This document shows positions 37,537-50,756 of a stretch of DNA of 64,000 nt, one piece after another. Under the pieces are notes generated by a model, which saw nothing but the letters and a program-made list of their open reading frames with translations, made no database searches and was not told the DNA's origin. The position numbers and the translations under genes are program-made. This DNA is from Litoditis marina (Eukaryota > Nematoda > Chromadorea > Rhabditida > Rhabditidae), in NCBI GenBank assembly GCA_964036275.1, contig OZ038434.1, positions 11,613,060 through 11,677,059 on the forward strand. The letters run 5' to 3'. How positions within the stretch are numbered: the stretch's first letter is position 1; each line of letters opens with the position of its first letter.

Positions 37537-40500
37537 TCGATATCTTCTCTATGATCACCAATGGGTGACTTCAACTCCTTACCGTACTCCTTTTTCTCCC
37601 CCCAAGATGGTTCCGGAATGTACATGCAACGACCGGAGGAGAGCCTGTCACTCACACCAAAGCCGGTACGTCTCAAATTTTTATTCAGGGAAAAACTGAT
37701 GAGTGTGGAAATTTCGTCTAGTTCTACACGTTTTGCTTATTTCACGTGTGTAAAACGTGTATGTAAAAACGGGGTCAGGCAAAATGTGTAGTTTTGTGGT
37801 AAACTCTCCTTCCATTCTTTGATACGGAATCTTTCTCTGCAGCAGATTCAAAGACAAAATAGTACTAAACGTTACAAACGTTGAAATGCCATGAAAAAAG
37901 TTATGTACATCTGAACTTTGTTTTCTTTTCGAAACTTTATTAACCGAACATGTGTTGGTCTTGTGATGAGATAACCTGGTGTGTTTATTTCAAATCGGCC
38001 CTGCAATTTCTTGTCTTTTTCGAAGTGACCTGCTATGATAACTGGCTGTCAGTTGGTTTATCAGTATTTGGTCCCCTGGAGACGGCTGGAGCCACTTGGA
38101 ATGACCACTATTACGCAAGCACACGGCCTTTATCTCTGCTGTCAGACACACAACACACATAACTAGCGAATAGAGAGAAAATGAAAAAGTATTAGGAAGA
38201 GAAACTACGAAAATACTTCTAACATTCAACTTTCAATTCAAGTTTGAGTTAAAGACAAACTTTAAGAAAAGAAGAAGCACAATATGACGCCCTCCTTCCT
38301 TCAGTGTTGAACATAAACCGTATAGTTGCATTATATCTACTCAAATGATGATAAATTGTTAGAAATTTACTCTGTGTTTCATTAACCTCTATATCCTTTA
38401 TAGAATGACCCCCCACCACCGCCGCCAATAGTGATCTGTCCCACAGAAGTGGACCACATCAACATCACATTGGAGAAGAACCAACAATGCGCATGCAAGG
38501 TAAGCAACTTTCATACTTGTTTTTTTTGTGTCTATTGAAAATTCTGAAAACGTTCTTGTTACAGGAAGATATCGAACCTAATTTATTAACTTATTTGCAG
38601 GATTGCGGCAAGCTGTTCAACTCCGTCTGGTACCTGAAGCAGCACGCAGTGAAACATTCCAACGATCGACCGTTCAAGTGCAAATTCTGCTTCAAGGTAA
38701 CACATTGACTCAGGTTACAGTCCATTTCACAATAATTTCAACTGTAAAAACCTCGTGATGATACAAGGCGAGAAGTGCTATAACGAATGAATCATAACAT
38801 AACAATAAAAAGTTAAGCATTTTACAAAACTACTAATATAAATCAATAACTTGATTTTAGACCTACAAGTTCCGCTCGAACCTTTACCAACACAAGTGTC
38901 CGGATCGCCAGAAACACAATGGTCAAGGGTGAGTTGCTGAGTTGAGAGCTGGAGAGTTCACGGCACGCAGGGAAAACCAGATATGGAAACCTGCGTCTCT
39001 CAAGCCCCACACCATTTTCTATTTCGCGGAACCTGTCCACAAGCGGGATGTTGGTACAATAAAATACACATGCTTGAAAAAAGGCAGAGGAAAGGACTCA
39101 ATGGGATGTTTAGACCTATGGTCCCCATACCAGTGATATGACGTTTCAATTATGAGAATGGAAAAACATGATGTTGTCATACAGTGCTGATTAGCTTAGA
39201 ACTACAGACAAATCCCGGATAATCTCAAAATCACTGCCCGGTTAGGCACAACACGGAAATGCTTTCTTTAAAGACTAGAGAGTCTTGAGGTATCATGAAT
39301 GAAGTAACATAGAAATATAGAAGAAAATATAGAACTTTTTTTCTCATCCCAGTCACTAGCAATTGGAGAATCAGTCAGACATAGTATTCTTCAGACGTCG
39401 CGGTGGTATTCTGAATCTACCACACAGTGTACGACGAATGGAAACAAATCAGCTTCTGAAGAGTCGAATCGAGGCAAATATGACGGCCGAAGAACTGGCA
39501 TCGTGAGTTTAATTGCGTATTCACTGACATTGAAGTCAATAATGAAAGAATACAGACATATAGTTTGATCATTCCTTGAGTTCTGGCCAAGATGCTCGTA
39601 GATGAAATCCAACGAAACCGAACACATTTCGACGATATCTGTTTAGCTCATTAGTCGAAGTTCACAGTTTGCAAGTGTGGCTGTGAATGTTGCACCACTA
39701 CGTCGGTTGGTCGAGATATTGTAAGAAGTAGTAGGATGAGAAAATTGGTTATTTTAACAATTTCAGCTATCATTCCGGCACAACGTCAGATAACGAAGAA
39801 AATGACATTCCGATCACATACGGAATGCTGATTCACCGCTTCGATGAACAGACCCAGGCAGTTAGTTACTAGTTTTTCTAGCAGTTTTGGAAAATACCCT
39901 TGGGGAAATGACGACTAAGAGTTGAAAAAATCAACAAGTAATAACTTGAACAACTTGTGAGATCGAGCATCCATTCTGTATATATTTGCTCTTTTTCTTT
40001 AGACCACACTGATAAGGTTCAATAGTTGGTGAGGAAATGATAAAACGTCGAGCCGGATTAATGATTCAAAATCTTGCTATTACTATATATCTTCACATTT
40101 CCAGCCATATTCTCAGCCGCAGCCGCAGCCACAGCCGACACCGGTACCAGAACCACAACCGCCTCCGAAAGAGTCGTCGCGCCCACAAAACTGCGTACGC
40201 GAGCAACAGTTGCCGGAGCAAGAGATAGAGACCTATATCATGGAGAACAAAAACAAGGTTGGAACAGAAACGTTAACCCATATTCTCAGAAAATAGAACC
40301 TAACACAGCACGAAAAATAACTACTAAAACAACTTACTTTGCAAGTACGAATAGCATTTTGACATGCTCAAGTAGTTTTGGTTTTTATTAGGTGCACTAG
40401 CCTATATACTTGATTTTCATGTTTTTTTTTTGGTGGAAGAACACCAAAATGTGAAACAAACAAATGAACAAACAAACAAAAACTTTCCAGTTGCACACTT

Positions 40501-43460
40501 GTCGCAAATGTCGTCTACTGTTCCCCACGGAAACTTCGTTGATGAGACACGCGGCCGCGCACAATCGGGAGGACATGTTCCCCTACAAGTGCTCCAACTG
40601 TAGACAGGTGAATAGAGTTACCTCACGTGAACACGTGAAACAGAATGAGAAATGACAAAGAAACGGAATGACGTTAGTATTGGAATCGACGTTATTCGAC
40701 GCGTGAGAACAATTAGAACTACACACGTAGTTTGTAGAATTCAAGTGAAAAATAATTATATGTTGTGATCGCCAAAGTTTTCGGTTGGTATCAGAAGTTT
40801 CTAGTAAAAGTACTGTTTCATTTCATGAGTTTTCAAAATTAATTCTCTACAGGCATTCGAATCTGATCGAGAACTCCGTCGTCACGCGCAAATGCACACG
40901 GGAATAGGGCCATGGAGATGCGAACAGTGCTCGGGAATGTTCAGGTACGTTCAGGTTAAAAAAGAGAAACGGAGGATGAAAACCGTAGATAGAATTATGT
41001 GTACATAACGTTAGAACGCACTTGGGGATTTTTGAAAAAAACATTGAATAAAACAGAAACAAAGTTGTTCTATGTTTCAGATCGTCTCCGGCCTTGCGTC
41101 GCCACAGAGATCAGTGTCGCCCGTGCGATCTATCGCCGGAACAGAGCAATATTGTGAGTCAAACTAATGTTAATTCTAATTTTTGACCAGAAAAAAACAG
41201 GCCAAAAGTTTCATGTTTCGACATTCATAAGCATTACCGATAGTTTTCACATATCAAAGTGCCGCCGACACGTGAAAAGTGAGATATACAGTACTCTCAC
41301 CGCCTTTCCGTTGGCGCGACTATATTTTCTACCTTCAATGTTGATGAATTCATACTGTAGGAATTCATCAACATGAAAGGTGGAAAGCATAGTCGTCACC
41401 AACGTAATGGCGGGAGGGAACTGTATATCACATTTTCCGCTGTGTACGCACAGATGTCTTTGATTCCAAAGCTTGCCGGTCATGTTCTCTAATAGCGAAG
41501 TGGTTTGCGCCCTGTTACGAGGTTTTTTTTCTGGCAGGTTCGATTCCGTGGAGAGAGTGAAATTTATAAATTTGTCACCCACTATAATTTTGACGTATTT
41601 CAGCTGGTCTCGGCCCATTCTCCATTCGATCCGTTCTCTTTCATTCCATCTGAATCCGACCAGTTGTTCGTTTCTTCGTTGGACAAAAAGAGTCCGGACA
41701 GCGGGATGGGCAGCGAGACATCGCCCGATAGATTCCATTTCAGTCCAGATAGGTTAGAGACCTACTATAAGAACTATACTAGGAGTATAATGAATAGTCA
41801 CGTAAAGCTGGCACTCTAATGAGGGGTCGTGCACTTTGTCATTGTACGTTTTTGAGTTCCGATGTGTTTTACATGTTCCACGTGACTGTGGGATTGACTA
41901 ACGGTATATATCAGTTATATACGTGTATAGGCCTGTGAACATGTCACATTATTTGAAAGCACCATGAAACGAACAGTGGTTCATTACCGGCGTGCAAATA
42001 GGAATATACTATTAGAATGTTGATAAGTTGTTATTCAAAACACAGACAGCTCCTGACAATTGTGATCATTTGATTATTAAGATCTACTGTTGGAAACCTG
42101 GACCTCGATCCTTACGGAATGTACGGAAAGAAGAAGGAGAAAGAAGACGATGAAGACAGCGGATTCCGCAGTCGCCTCAATTCTGGTTGGTTCCCGTAAT
42201 GTGGCGGAAAATTGAAGTAGCTAGTCAACTATAACATTTATGTTATAGCGTAAGCCAACAACTTGACAGAAAAAGATGATTAATTGAGTCTGCGCTATTT
42301 TAAAATACAGCAGAGCTGGGCGTGAGAAAACGTAAAAGTACTCCGCGATTGATTTATCTGTGTGTTAGGCATGATATGTGGCTAGAAAATTCTCTGCTTT
42401 TCGTTCAAAATTGTGATAAAGATCTTTCTGAGTAACTCATAGCAGAACTCTAAGAGCACACCACGTATTAACATTTTACATGTGCAAAATTAAACAGAGA
42501 AAAACTTTTCAGTGATTTCAGGCTCAATTACGCCATACTTAGTTTTGCAACACAATCATAAATTGGGAAAAGCTATACGTTTCAGAATACACAGTTTGAT
42601 ACGGTTAGGTGAGTTTAATTTTTCTCAAGTCGGAATTGATATTCAAGTTTTGCTTGAACTATACGAATAACTATATAAAAGTGGTTTCACAATATCAATA
42701 CCTTTCTGTTATGGTTTGAAAATGACAATCTCCGGTTTTGCAGTCACGCAGACCTGTTCTCCGGGTTCTTCGTCCGCTTTCTCGTCGGACGGCGGATCTC
42801 CACACAGAAAGAGCTCCCACACGGAGATCACTCTCGATCACGTCGACCACTCTCTCTTCAGCATTACCGGTGAGTTACCGGTATCCTCGAGAGTAGAGTA
42901 CGGATCGTCAAGTGTATAGCGTTTGGCTGTAGCTCTGCATAACCCGAGATCAATCCCCGTTCGCCGCGGTATCTATGGGCCGATCCGCATGAGTTGTTAA
43001 CTTGCGATATATGGGGCACCTAATGAACTTCTCAGTAATTTTTAATGGTTAAGTATGCTTGAAACATTGTAGAAACGGAGGTTCCACCTGACTTCGACTC
43101 AGTAGGTGGGTATGGTTCCGGTCCCACCTACGGCAAACGACTATTCGACGAGGAGCTGGACTTCTCTAACATTGACCCCGATCTGTGAGTTTTTATGAAA
43201 CGATAGAAGGACCGATAGAAGAAACTGGAATATAACAGAAGGTTGCCGAAGTTTAGCTTCTCAGTATTCAACACCGCCCGAACACTTGCGCAAAGTACTG
43301 ATCAAACGAAGCTCGCAATGAATAACTTCTAGTAGTCATTCAGATAAATAACTTTTGATTATGATTGTTTTTTCATCGAGTTATTTTTTCTAGCCCCTCC
43401 GGATGTCGAGCTCGACCCAATCTTCTTCCTTGGGAAAGTCCACTCGGAATCTCCAAATAA
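37537..43460 (+). CDS. C2H2 zinc-finger protein, probable transcription factor, 15 exons
   Basis: Predicted nuclear DNA-binding protein of 519 aa. Exons: 37561-37665, 38404-38499, 38601-38696, 38861-38928, 39395-39502, 39767-39860, 40105-40257, 40491-40607, 40853-40944, 41081-41153, 41604-41752, 42082-42185, 42744-42869, 43073-43184, 43394-43460; every phase matches. After a P-rich segment come finger 1 (CKDCGKLF..HAVKH, residue 66 on) and finger 2 (CKFCFKTY..HKC, atypical last ligand). A linker of about 120 aa with a QPQPQPQP run follows, then fingers 3-5 from about residue 244: CRKC..HAAAH, CSNC..HAQMH, CEQC..HRDQC. The tail has DSGMGSETSPDR, an EKEDDEDSGF acidic patch and Ser-rich stretches. 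In-frame TGA at 37552 fixes the start, and an AG acceptor lies 24 bases before it (trans-splice or cis 5' UTR). The last exon also carries a strong donor (43500). The specific orthologue is not identified. Confidence 0.9.
38940..39055. repeat. Diverged palindromic-element relic in intron 4
   Basis: ACCTGCGTCTCTCAAGCC and TTTCGCGGAACCTG match internal parts of the 34050 and 18083 elements. Confidence 0.4.
41228..41565. mobile_element. Head-to-head SINE-related palindrome in intron 10
   Basis: Two inverted arms (about 41243-41330 and 41382-41470) share sequence with the 44250 SINE (CCAACGGAAAGGCGG, GTATATCTCA, ACACGTGTC). The centre is a 21-base inverted repeat (41331-41351 and 41361-41381). 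On the right it continues into a tRNA-like end: GCGAAGTGGTTTGCGC, then GGTTCGATTCC (B box). Confidence 0.75.
41796..41899. mobile_element. Short MITE, TCACGTAAAGTTAGCA family, copy 2
   Basis: AGTCACGTAAAGCTGGCACTC at the left and TTCCACGTGACTGTGGGATT at the right, within intron 11 of the zinc-finger gene. Confidence 0.75.
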
Positions 43461-43499
43461 TTATTCCCCCGTTTCATGTTGTACAGTGTTTATGTAAAG

Positions 43500-44230
43500 G
43501 TAAGTTTAGTCAATCATAGTTCTACACAACATGTTGACAATTTCCCTGATCTTGTTGATTCACCAACTCTATTCAAAAAAAAATAGTGAACATAGATATA
43601 TAACAAAAATAACAAAACGAGTCCCAAGTATCTGTTTGTGTATGAGTTCGTAAGCTTAGAAAATACATACAAACATTGATAAAAACAATCTTAAAGTACC
43701 GTAAGCTAAGAAGCGTTCATGAACGTCCATCCACAAAGTGTTAGTACGGATTCAGTAGGTTTCATGTATGTAATTATTTTTCAGATTTGCACGTAGTGTC
43801 GTACTTGTCATCTAGTTTTCGTTGTTAATTACCCGCGCTTTCATCGACCTGCCTTGCAACGACTGTGATTTTTCAATCCGAATTCCAATGTTCCATCGGA
43901 ATTGATCCATGCTATGGTGAGACATTTTCCAACAAAGAAACAAACCAATCTTGTTTTCATTTAACATTCCAGAAAACATTTGTATTGGAATTTTTTTAAC
44001 AATATCGTTTATAAGAACACGTTTTCTCCATTTCCAAACCTTCGCCTCATGCCAATTTCTTGATACTGACTAATATCCCGTTTCGAGCGACAATCAATAG
44101 TTATCTGGCTACATACTATCGAAAAGCAATCCGTACTGCGGTTGAATAATGTACAGTTTTACAATCATAGCAGATTCGTTATCAGTCGGCGGTTCATAAA
44201 ACGATAACCTGCAAAGATTCTATCTGAGTA
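43500..44230. other. Region after the zinc-finger stop codon
   Basis: A consensus gtaagt donor at 43500 follows TTTATGTAAAG, 40 bases after the stop. No AATAAA is close by. It is therefore either a spliced 3' UTR or an intron leading to distal exons. Confidence 0.4.
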
Positions 44231-44249
44231 TTCAAATTTTTGTGGGGCT

Positions 44250-44425
44250 GTATAATCGTCGCCAACGGAAAGGCAGGAGGGGACGGTATATCTCAATTTT
44301 CGCTGTGAACGGACACGTGTCCTCGATGCGAAAACTCATCCATTATGTTCTCTCGTACCGCAGTGGTTAGCGCACAGCTACGATTGCTAGGTTCGATTCC
44401 GGCAGAAGACAATACTTTTTTTTTG
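44250..44425 (+). mobile_element. tRNA-derived SINE
   Basis: A conserved head (GTCGCCAACGGAAAGGCAGG, GGTATATCTCAATTTTCGC) leads into a tRNA-like module. The A box is TACCGCAGTGGTTAGCGC and the perfect B box is GGTTCGATTCC (about 44391-44401), followed by a T run. The pol III promoter boxes are spaced as in tRNA. A related copy lies at 41384-41565. Confidence 0.7.
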
Positions 44426-44959
44426 GCACCGTGGTTCAGAAGTGCCAGAGATGCGTACACATAAAGTTAAAACTACAACTAAAACGTGATCCCCCATTAT
44501 ACCCCAATATACTACAACTGAAAAATGATCATCCCCATATAATTAAACTACAACCAAATATTTACCTCTGGAATTGTATTCGACCACTCGAATGACCGAC
44601 CAATGCATAATACTGAATTATGCTAAATATCCGCACTCTACAATACGCTTTATTTATAGACAACAATCGCTCGTTTGATGTGATGTGGACTATGACGACT
44701 GCCTGCTGATTTGGTTAGTTTTAGTAAAACTACAATACAAACCTAAATATACATTTATTGTGATTCAAAAATGCCAAATAACCTAACGCATAGGTTCTAG
44801 GCACAAACTTGAAATCCTTTCTATAACCGCAACAAAATGTCAAGGCCCAAAAGCTAATCGCTGTTACGTGAAAGAAAACTTACGTGAAACTTACAAGATT
44901 AAAGGGACATACGTGTGGAACGGACTAAATTTCTCAGCTATTTCTTATCTTTTTGTGTC

Positions 44960-45045
44960 TCTCTTTTCTTCCTCTCTCTCAGCTGTTGCAACTTCATCCC
45001 AGTCACCTGTTCTCTAATCGTTACAACCGAAATGCCCACGCAGTA
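44960..45045 (+). other. Weak exon-like segment
   Basis: A very strong polypyrimidine tract and CTCTCTCAG acceptor precede 60 open bases (LLQLHPSHLFSNRYNRNAHA) and GCA|gtaacg. No phase-compatible partner was found, so this is only a possibility. Confidence 0.15.
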
Positions 45046-45673
45046 ACGCAGAGCCAGACGTTCCATCTTACGCGTTTTTACGTTGTTGAAGAAAACGAAA
45101 AGTGGCTGCATTCTTTTATTACGTCCCCATCTCTCATTCCATCATCATTCGGCAGTCCTCGCAAACAGTGTACTGTTCTGCTTTTCTTGTAGTTTAAACC
45201 CTATGTGTTCTCGGGTTATTCCTAAAGTACTCTATGTGTTTAGCTGATCAGACTACAACACAACTTGACATATATCCTATATCCTACCATAGGACCTTTC
45301 CAAAACATATTAGAATCACGTCAAACGAGATACCATGCTTAGTATGAAATCTATAATATTTCCTTACATCACGTAACCTAACCACTCAAACTATTTCATT
45401 CACTTCAGGTGACCTCATATTACAACGTATCTTGTTTGTTCCTTATTTCACAATGGTCAAGTGATAAGTTTAGTCACATGAATGAATCATTCAGTTCTCA
45501 AACACGACAGAGCGAACGTTTACTCTTTTTTGACTGTTCACTAGTATAGCATAGAATAGACGTTTTAGTTGCGTGACTTTCCGACTTTCTAACTGGCGGT
45601 CCACATTGACAATTAGATGTGGCACTCCAAATGATCGTATTAGATAGTAGATTACATTGACTTCGATAACTTG

Positions 45674-45793
45674 AAGTAGGACGATCATGTGGACCAATCC
45701 CGTGTCATCGGTCCTTTAAACTGCAATTGAAAATTATATTGCAGTTCAGAGGACTGAATCGTTGGGATAGGACCACATAATCGTCCTGCTTTA
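45674..45793. mobile_element. Palindromic MITE, GGACGATTATGTGG family, copy 3
   Basis: AAGTAGGACGATCATGTGG at the left and CCACATAATCGTCCTGCTTT at the right, with the same interior as the copies at 20507 and 30517. Confidence 0.85.
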
Positions 45794-46699
45794 AACCTCA
45801 TTTCTATCAGGTTTATCAGAGTACCAAAAGTTATAACCAAGATTCAATGAAGTGGAGGCATTATCAAGTATGGTCGGGTCACAAATGTCCTATTTACGGA
45901 GTAAACAGTCGTTCGCCTGTTATCGTCAAAAACGGGTACTTTTTTGTTCGCCCACTTTTTTGTCGATCGATAAAAGAATGAAAGAACAGTTGTTCGTAGT
46001 GCGCTGATTCATTTCCATGCTTCTATTAGTTTCCATTGTCTCTTCTGAGAAACTGCCCCCACCATGTTATGTAAATTATGAAACTTAAATAAAAGCAAAA
46101 CTGCACTATAGTATGATAGTCTCTAAACATCTTATCAGAATTGGAATAGATGAACCCTTTTCATATTGAAATTGAGTCATTTTGGATCAAAACGATCCCA
46201 TCCAAAGCTAATTCGATTAAAGCGATGAGATAGATGACTCTGGATAGTTTGTCCTAATTTGACAGCCTGTTCAATGTAATGTATCTCCAAGAGAAGAGAA
46301 ATTCATTCATCCACCAGAAGAATTCTAAGAATAAGAAAAACAACTGCATTAAACGCATTCTTAACTTACAATTCTGACGAATGTCGACTTTGTATCAAAT
46401 CTCGCAAGACGAGTTCTTGTTTTGACTAAACACAACAAACACAGAACAACCATCCTTCCGATTGATTTTTGATTCAAAGAACTTACTCAACCCAAGACCA
46501 CGACTTGTGGTATTTCACATTCATCACCTCTTAGTACCCGGAAGTTTTTTGCGGAGTTCTAATGCATTTTTGTACCTATGCAAAAGTAAAAATTCAAGTA
46601 TTTTCTTCGAACGAATGTAAGTAATTTTGCAAGTTTTCTGTTTCTGTCATGCTTAACCAGATTTCCCCTACACACCATTCCGTTGAAAAGCGAACCATC

Positions 46700-46870
46700 G
46701 CCTGTTCGCTTGCTACATTTCGATGGGCCAAACTGTCGATGTCAACTTTTTAATCAGCGCAAAAAGCGGCGCGGCGCGGCTGCACCGGACTGAACCCACA
46801 AGCCAAGTCACTAGCACTCGGTTCGCCTGACTCGCGGTTGAGCTCCCTTTGAGTTTCTTTCTCAGCCTAA
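46700..46870. promoter_or_regulatory. CpG-rich island
   Basis: GCGGCGCGGCGCGGCTGCACC in an AT-rich desert, with no accompanying exon recognised. A regulatory role is inference. Confidence 0.25.
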
Positions 46871-47548
46871 TTGAGCATGCCTCAAAGGAAATTGATTGAA
46901 TCAAACCGTTGTTCCATCGTTGCACGTTTAGTGGTTTGTTTTCGATTAACCACCTGATATTTGCGGTATTGCGCACTTTTCTTTGAAAATGAATACCAAC
47001 AGCTAGTTTTCATTCGTCCACTTTAATCATCGCTCTCGTTTAGCACGTATATATCAGGTAACCACAACATACGCACGGTTTTCCGTTCAACTAATATGAT
47101 AGAGATTCCACGAGTTTGGTTTATCACATTCCTCGAACGCAGCATTGTAACAACCTTGTGACAGACAGATTGTTTTCTATATTTGTTGAGAAGGCTGTCT
47201 TTCGCCTTTTCCGCTGAAAAGACCGCTTACCGTAGACCTTTGAAAGAATTTGCACGAAACTAACAATTTTCAAATAGGCTTTCGAAATACTTCTATGATT
47301 AACTCTCAACCCTAATCTTTAGGTAAGCAGGCACGTACTGGTTGGTGCCGTGTAAGCAAAGAGCGTTCGAATTCTCACTCATTTAAGCGTCATTTGAAAT
47401 ATGCCTGATTACCAGAGCGTTCAACTTTGCATACTTCCCCTCTCAGAAAGCACTCCATAATAGACTGAGTACTAAACCTACGAAATTCACACCTTTTTTC
47501 GTATAGGGATTGACCGAGGGTTCCAAACTGTACACGTGTTTTGATTTG

Positions 47549-47600
47549 CTGCGTCTGTAGTTTGATGCAATTCATTCCAGTTGCAGATCAAACTACAACT
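47549..47600. repeat. Short TGTAGTTT hairpin repeat
   Basis: GTCTGTAGTTTGATGC ... GCAGATCAAACTACAAC, a clear arm pair. Confidence 0.6.
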
Positions 47601-47649
47601 TATCAGTAGTCACCCCTCTAAAACCCACGTAATAGCGGTGTGTTTGAGT

Positions 47650-47810
47650 GTAGCGCCTAATAATCGGGTGAGAATGTCTGTAAACACGGCGTGAAATGGC
47701 GAGTGGTCGTCGATTTGTGACCCGTCGTCGGTTGCGCAACCCGCGCGCATTCCAACCAGCCGGCTTCGCGTTTCGCCCCCCCCCCCGAACAGCCCCCCGT
47801 TCGAGTATCC
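47650..47810. promoter_or_regulatory. CpG-rich island with C/EBP-type palindrome
   Basis: GGTTGCGCAACCCGCGCGC near 47731. The same TTGCGCAA core occurs at 10083 and 17173. Confidence 0.3.
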
Positions 47811-50352
47811 TTTATGCAGATTGATCCGAAAACCGAATGTAGAGGTAGAAATCGATATGTTCTGCCCTCACAGACTGTTAATGTGTTTAGAGTAGATTAT
47901 ACTAGGTTGGAAGGTTGTTGAAAAACAATTGATTACCAAGCTGTTCACGGTTTCGATTTGATAATGTGATACTAGCCTCTACATTTCACTTGATTGATTT
48001 GGCTAATTTCGACATTGATTTCGACATTTGTTTGAGAAATGTGTTGTAACAATTTCAACCTCGTGTAAGATGTTTCTAAGATGTTTGTTAGTAGGGGGAA
48101 TTCCATAGATGGTCTCTGAATTTCCGACTCAAACTAATTCTGACTCTCTGTTTGAGCTTTTCGATCACAACTATCTCGCAACAATGGCGCACGTAACACT
48201 GAATTGCTAATGAAAAGCTGGCTTTGTTCAAGTATCGAAGCAAACACGGGCGGCGCGTTGTGCACATTCTTGTTCCACATGATTAAGCCGCCACGTACAG
48301 TACGCTGACGATTTCCAGAACATACCGCCTGAAAACCAACTTGTTCTAACACTATCTGGTTATAACTATGTATAACTATGTTATATGTATGTTAGAACTA
48401 TCCTAATAGAAAGTGTTTGGATAACTTCACCAAATATCCGCTCCGAGAGAAGTGAATCCTACAGTAGTTTTTCGTCAAGATCTACTTTTAATATGGTCAT
48501 TGAAAGCCAAATTTCTCTATTTTGTTTGAAGAACCGATCCTTTGAAATATATTCTATATTGTGAATTCTTTGTGTCACAGGCTATGACGCTGCATAATCT
48601 ATAGGCAATTCGCAATTCAAAGTGGCAAATGAAATTTGATGACTTTTCGGTAGATATAAGCGCGTGAACGAGACGAAAGCAACTGTATCTCCAATTCTCC
48701 AACAATGTTTTCTCACGTATACTGTTGTTTTCTTTCTTGGCAAGAACGTAAGATTGCAAAGTTTTGTATAGTCTCATGAAATTTTTCATCAACAGAAAAA
48801 CATTTAGCTCTCTAGGTGTTACTTCACAACTCAAAATCTAGGTCTCTCTCTCGGCGCATAGCTTTTTATTCACTGTGCTGCATGGGTGGTCTTCAGCTGT
48901 TAAAAAGATAAAAACTGATTACAGAAGCAAATTGTTCAATGAACTCACCCCCCTCCCCCCCAGACACACGTATGATGTGTTCATTCGAATGAACATCCGC
49001 CCGATTCGACACAAATACGTGGACTATCATGAAAAGTCGTGTTATGAAAATAAGTTATGGAAATAGAACATGAACGTGAAGGAACGTTAGAAATTTGTAT
49101 CACACGCTCTACTTGACCATATAATATTTGAAAGTTTTACATGTTCACTGGTCTCCATCATTCATAAAAGTTTCCATCGAGGGTACGGTGCAACATTCAG
49201 ATTTCCCAACTTTATCAGTAACCTAATTTTACGCTTTACTGGAAATACGGTTTTGTCTGTTAGAAGGTGGGCGCTATGTTGTGTTGACGATGACCATTAT
49301 CTAAACATCATCTATTTATATTATAGAGAAAAAACCAACGTGGAAGGGCGCGCGGTCGCGTCGCGTTTTCAGTTTATGCCGGCTGGTGGCTTCTGACTCT
49401 ATCTGCTAGTTGAATGTATAGTCACGTAAAACACGTGAAACGTATAAATGCCTATTTTGTCTACACACTTTAGTATACTGGTTTTTGCGTGCAGCTGAAT
49501 CCCTTTCGGAAAATTTTCGAAACAGAATACCATATAACTTTTTATTTTATCATTTAGTAAAACATCAATCAAAATATAGGTTTTATCGGTTTATTTTATT
49601 ATAGACTTCTATTCGAAAAAAGTCATGGCATGTTTTTTTTCGAATTTCGCCCGCAGTTAATATGCGGGCTCAGTGTAATTTATACAAATATCTGGTGTAT
49701 GCGGGAAACAGATTTTCTTACTGTATAACGCACAACATAACACATACAGTTTGCCAATGCAGTTGTCATGACTAAAAAGGTTGTAACGTGCTCACCTAGC
49801 ACCACAGCGTTTTACTCCTACACTTTTCTTACGTGTAATTCAAAATTGAAGAAACTGAAAACGAAACAATCAAACGCTATAAAACCCATATTATGCCGTC
49901 ATGAAATTGTTCTCTATTACATAGCAGGTTCAATGTAATACTCAATTTCCGATAGTACACTCCACGACTGCACTATCGGCAGAATGTCTTTAGTTTAAAA
50001 CTGGTTATACGCATAAAAACAGAGCAACGTGGCGCCTGTAACGAGGTACGCAAACTAACAAACCTGATGTATATAATGAATATATCGACCCTCTCCCTCT
50101 CTCCCTCTCTCTCATTCTCTCTCTCTCTCTCATTCTCTCTCCTCCTCTCTCTCATTCGTTCGCCCTCTTTTTGCTTCCCACTCATCTTCAGTCCTCTGTT
50201 GACTTTGGTTGTTCAGAACCAAGCCAGCTGATCACACAATCCAAAAGTCGTTTTTGTCAGAATGCTGAAATAACTCAAACCCACGCCAAATGTGGCATTA
50301 GAGTAAGCGTCATTTCATTGTAGTATAACCCTATACTAAAACTGAATTGAAA

Positions 50353-50444
50353 AGTCACGTAAAGTTAGCATTCTAATGAGGCATCGTGCACTTTGTCGTT
50401 GCACATTTCTGAGTTCTGCTGCGTTTAACTAGTTTCACGTGACT
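50353..50444. mobile_element. Short MITE, TCACGTAAAGTTAGCA family, copy 3
   Basis: AGTCACGTAAAGTTAGCATTC ... TTTCACGTGACT. This copy has the best-matched ends of the family. Confidence 0.8.
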
Positions 50445-50756
50445 ATACAAATGACTACTAGTATAAGATGATTCGAATAACTTGGTAGTTAGTTCTATAC
50501 CGAAAACTATCATTCAAGCAAATTTCACTGTCATCCATCAACTTCCAACTGTATGCGATATCGTTTTCACTTGCATCTATCACTTAAACCGGTTGGTTCA
50601 AATGGTTTCCCATGGTTGAGATAGTTGGTATTATTGTGCGAGAGATGACCGTATCATTTCCATTTCTACCCATTTGTCAAGCGTAGAACTGGCCTATCAG
50701 TGACAAGCAAGGCTCTATCTCGCACTCTCCGTCTCTGTCGCTTCTTTCTCCATTTA

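Larger units (their letters stand above)
46880..50340. other. Gene-free stretch
   Basis: No exon with an assignable product on either strand. Notable are a TGTAGTTTGATG hairpin at 47549-47600, a CpG-rich island at 47650-47810 holding GGTTGCGCAACC and a C run, and a CT tract at 50085-50155. Confidence 0.4.

Noticed and set aside
41247..41738. 163-codon minus-strand ORF, the longest in the window
   Set aside because: It lies over plus-strand exon 11 and the SINE-related palindrome of the zinc-finger gene, whose own frames and splice phases are fully consistent.
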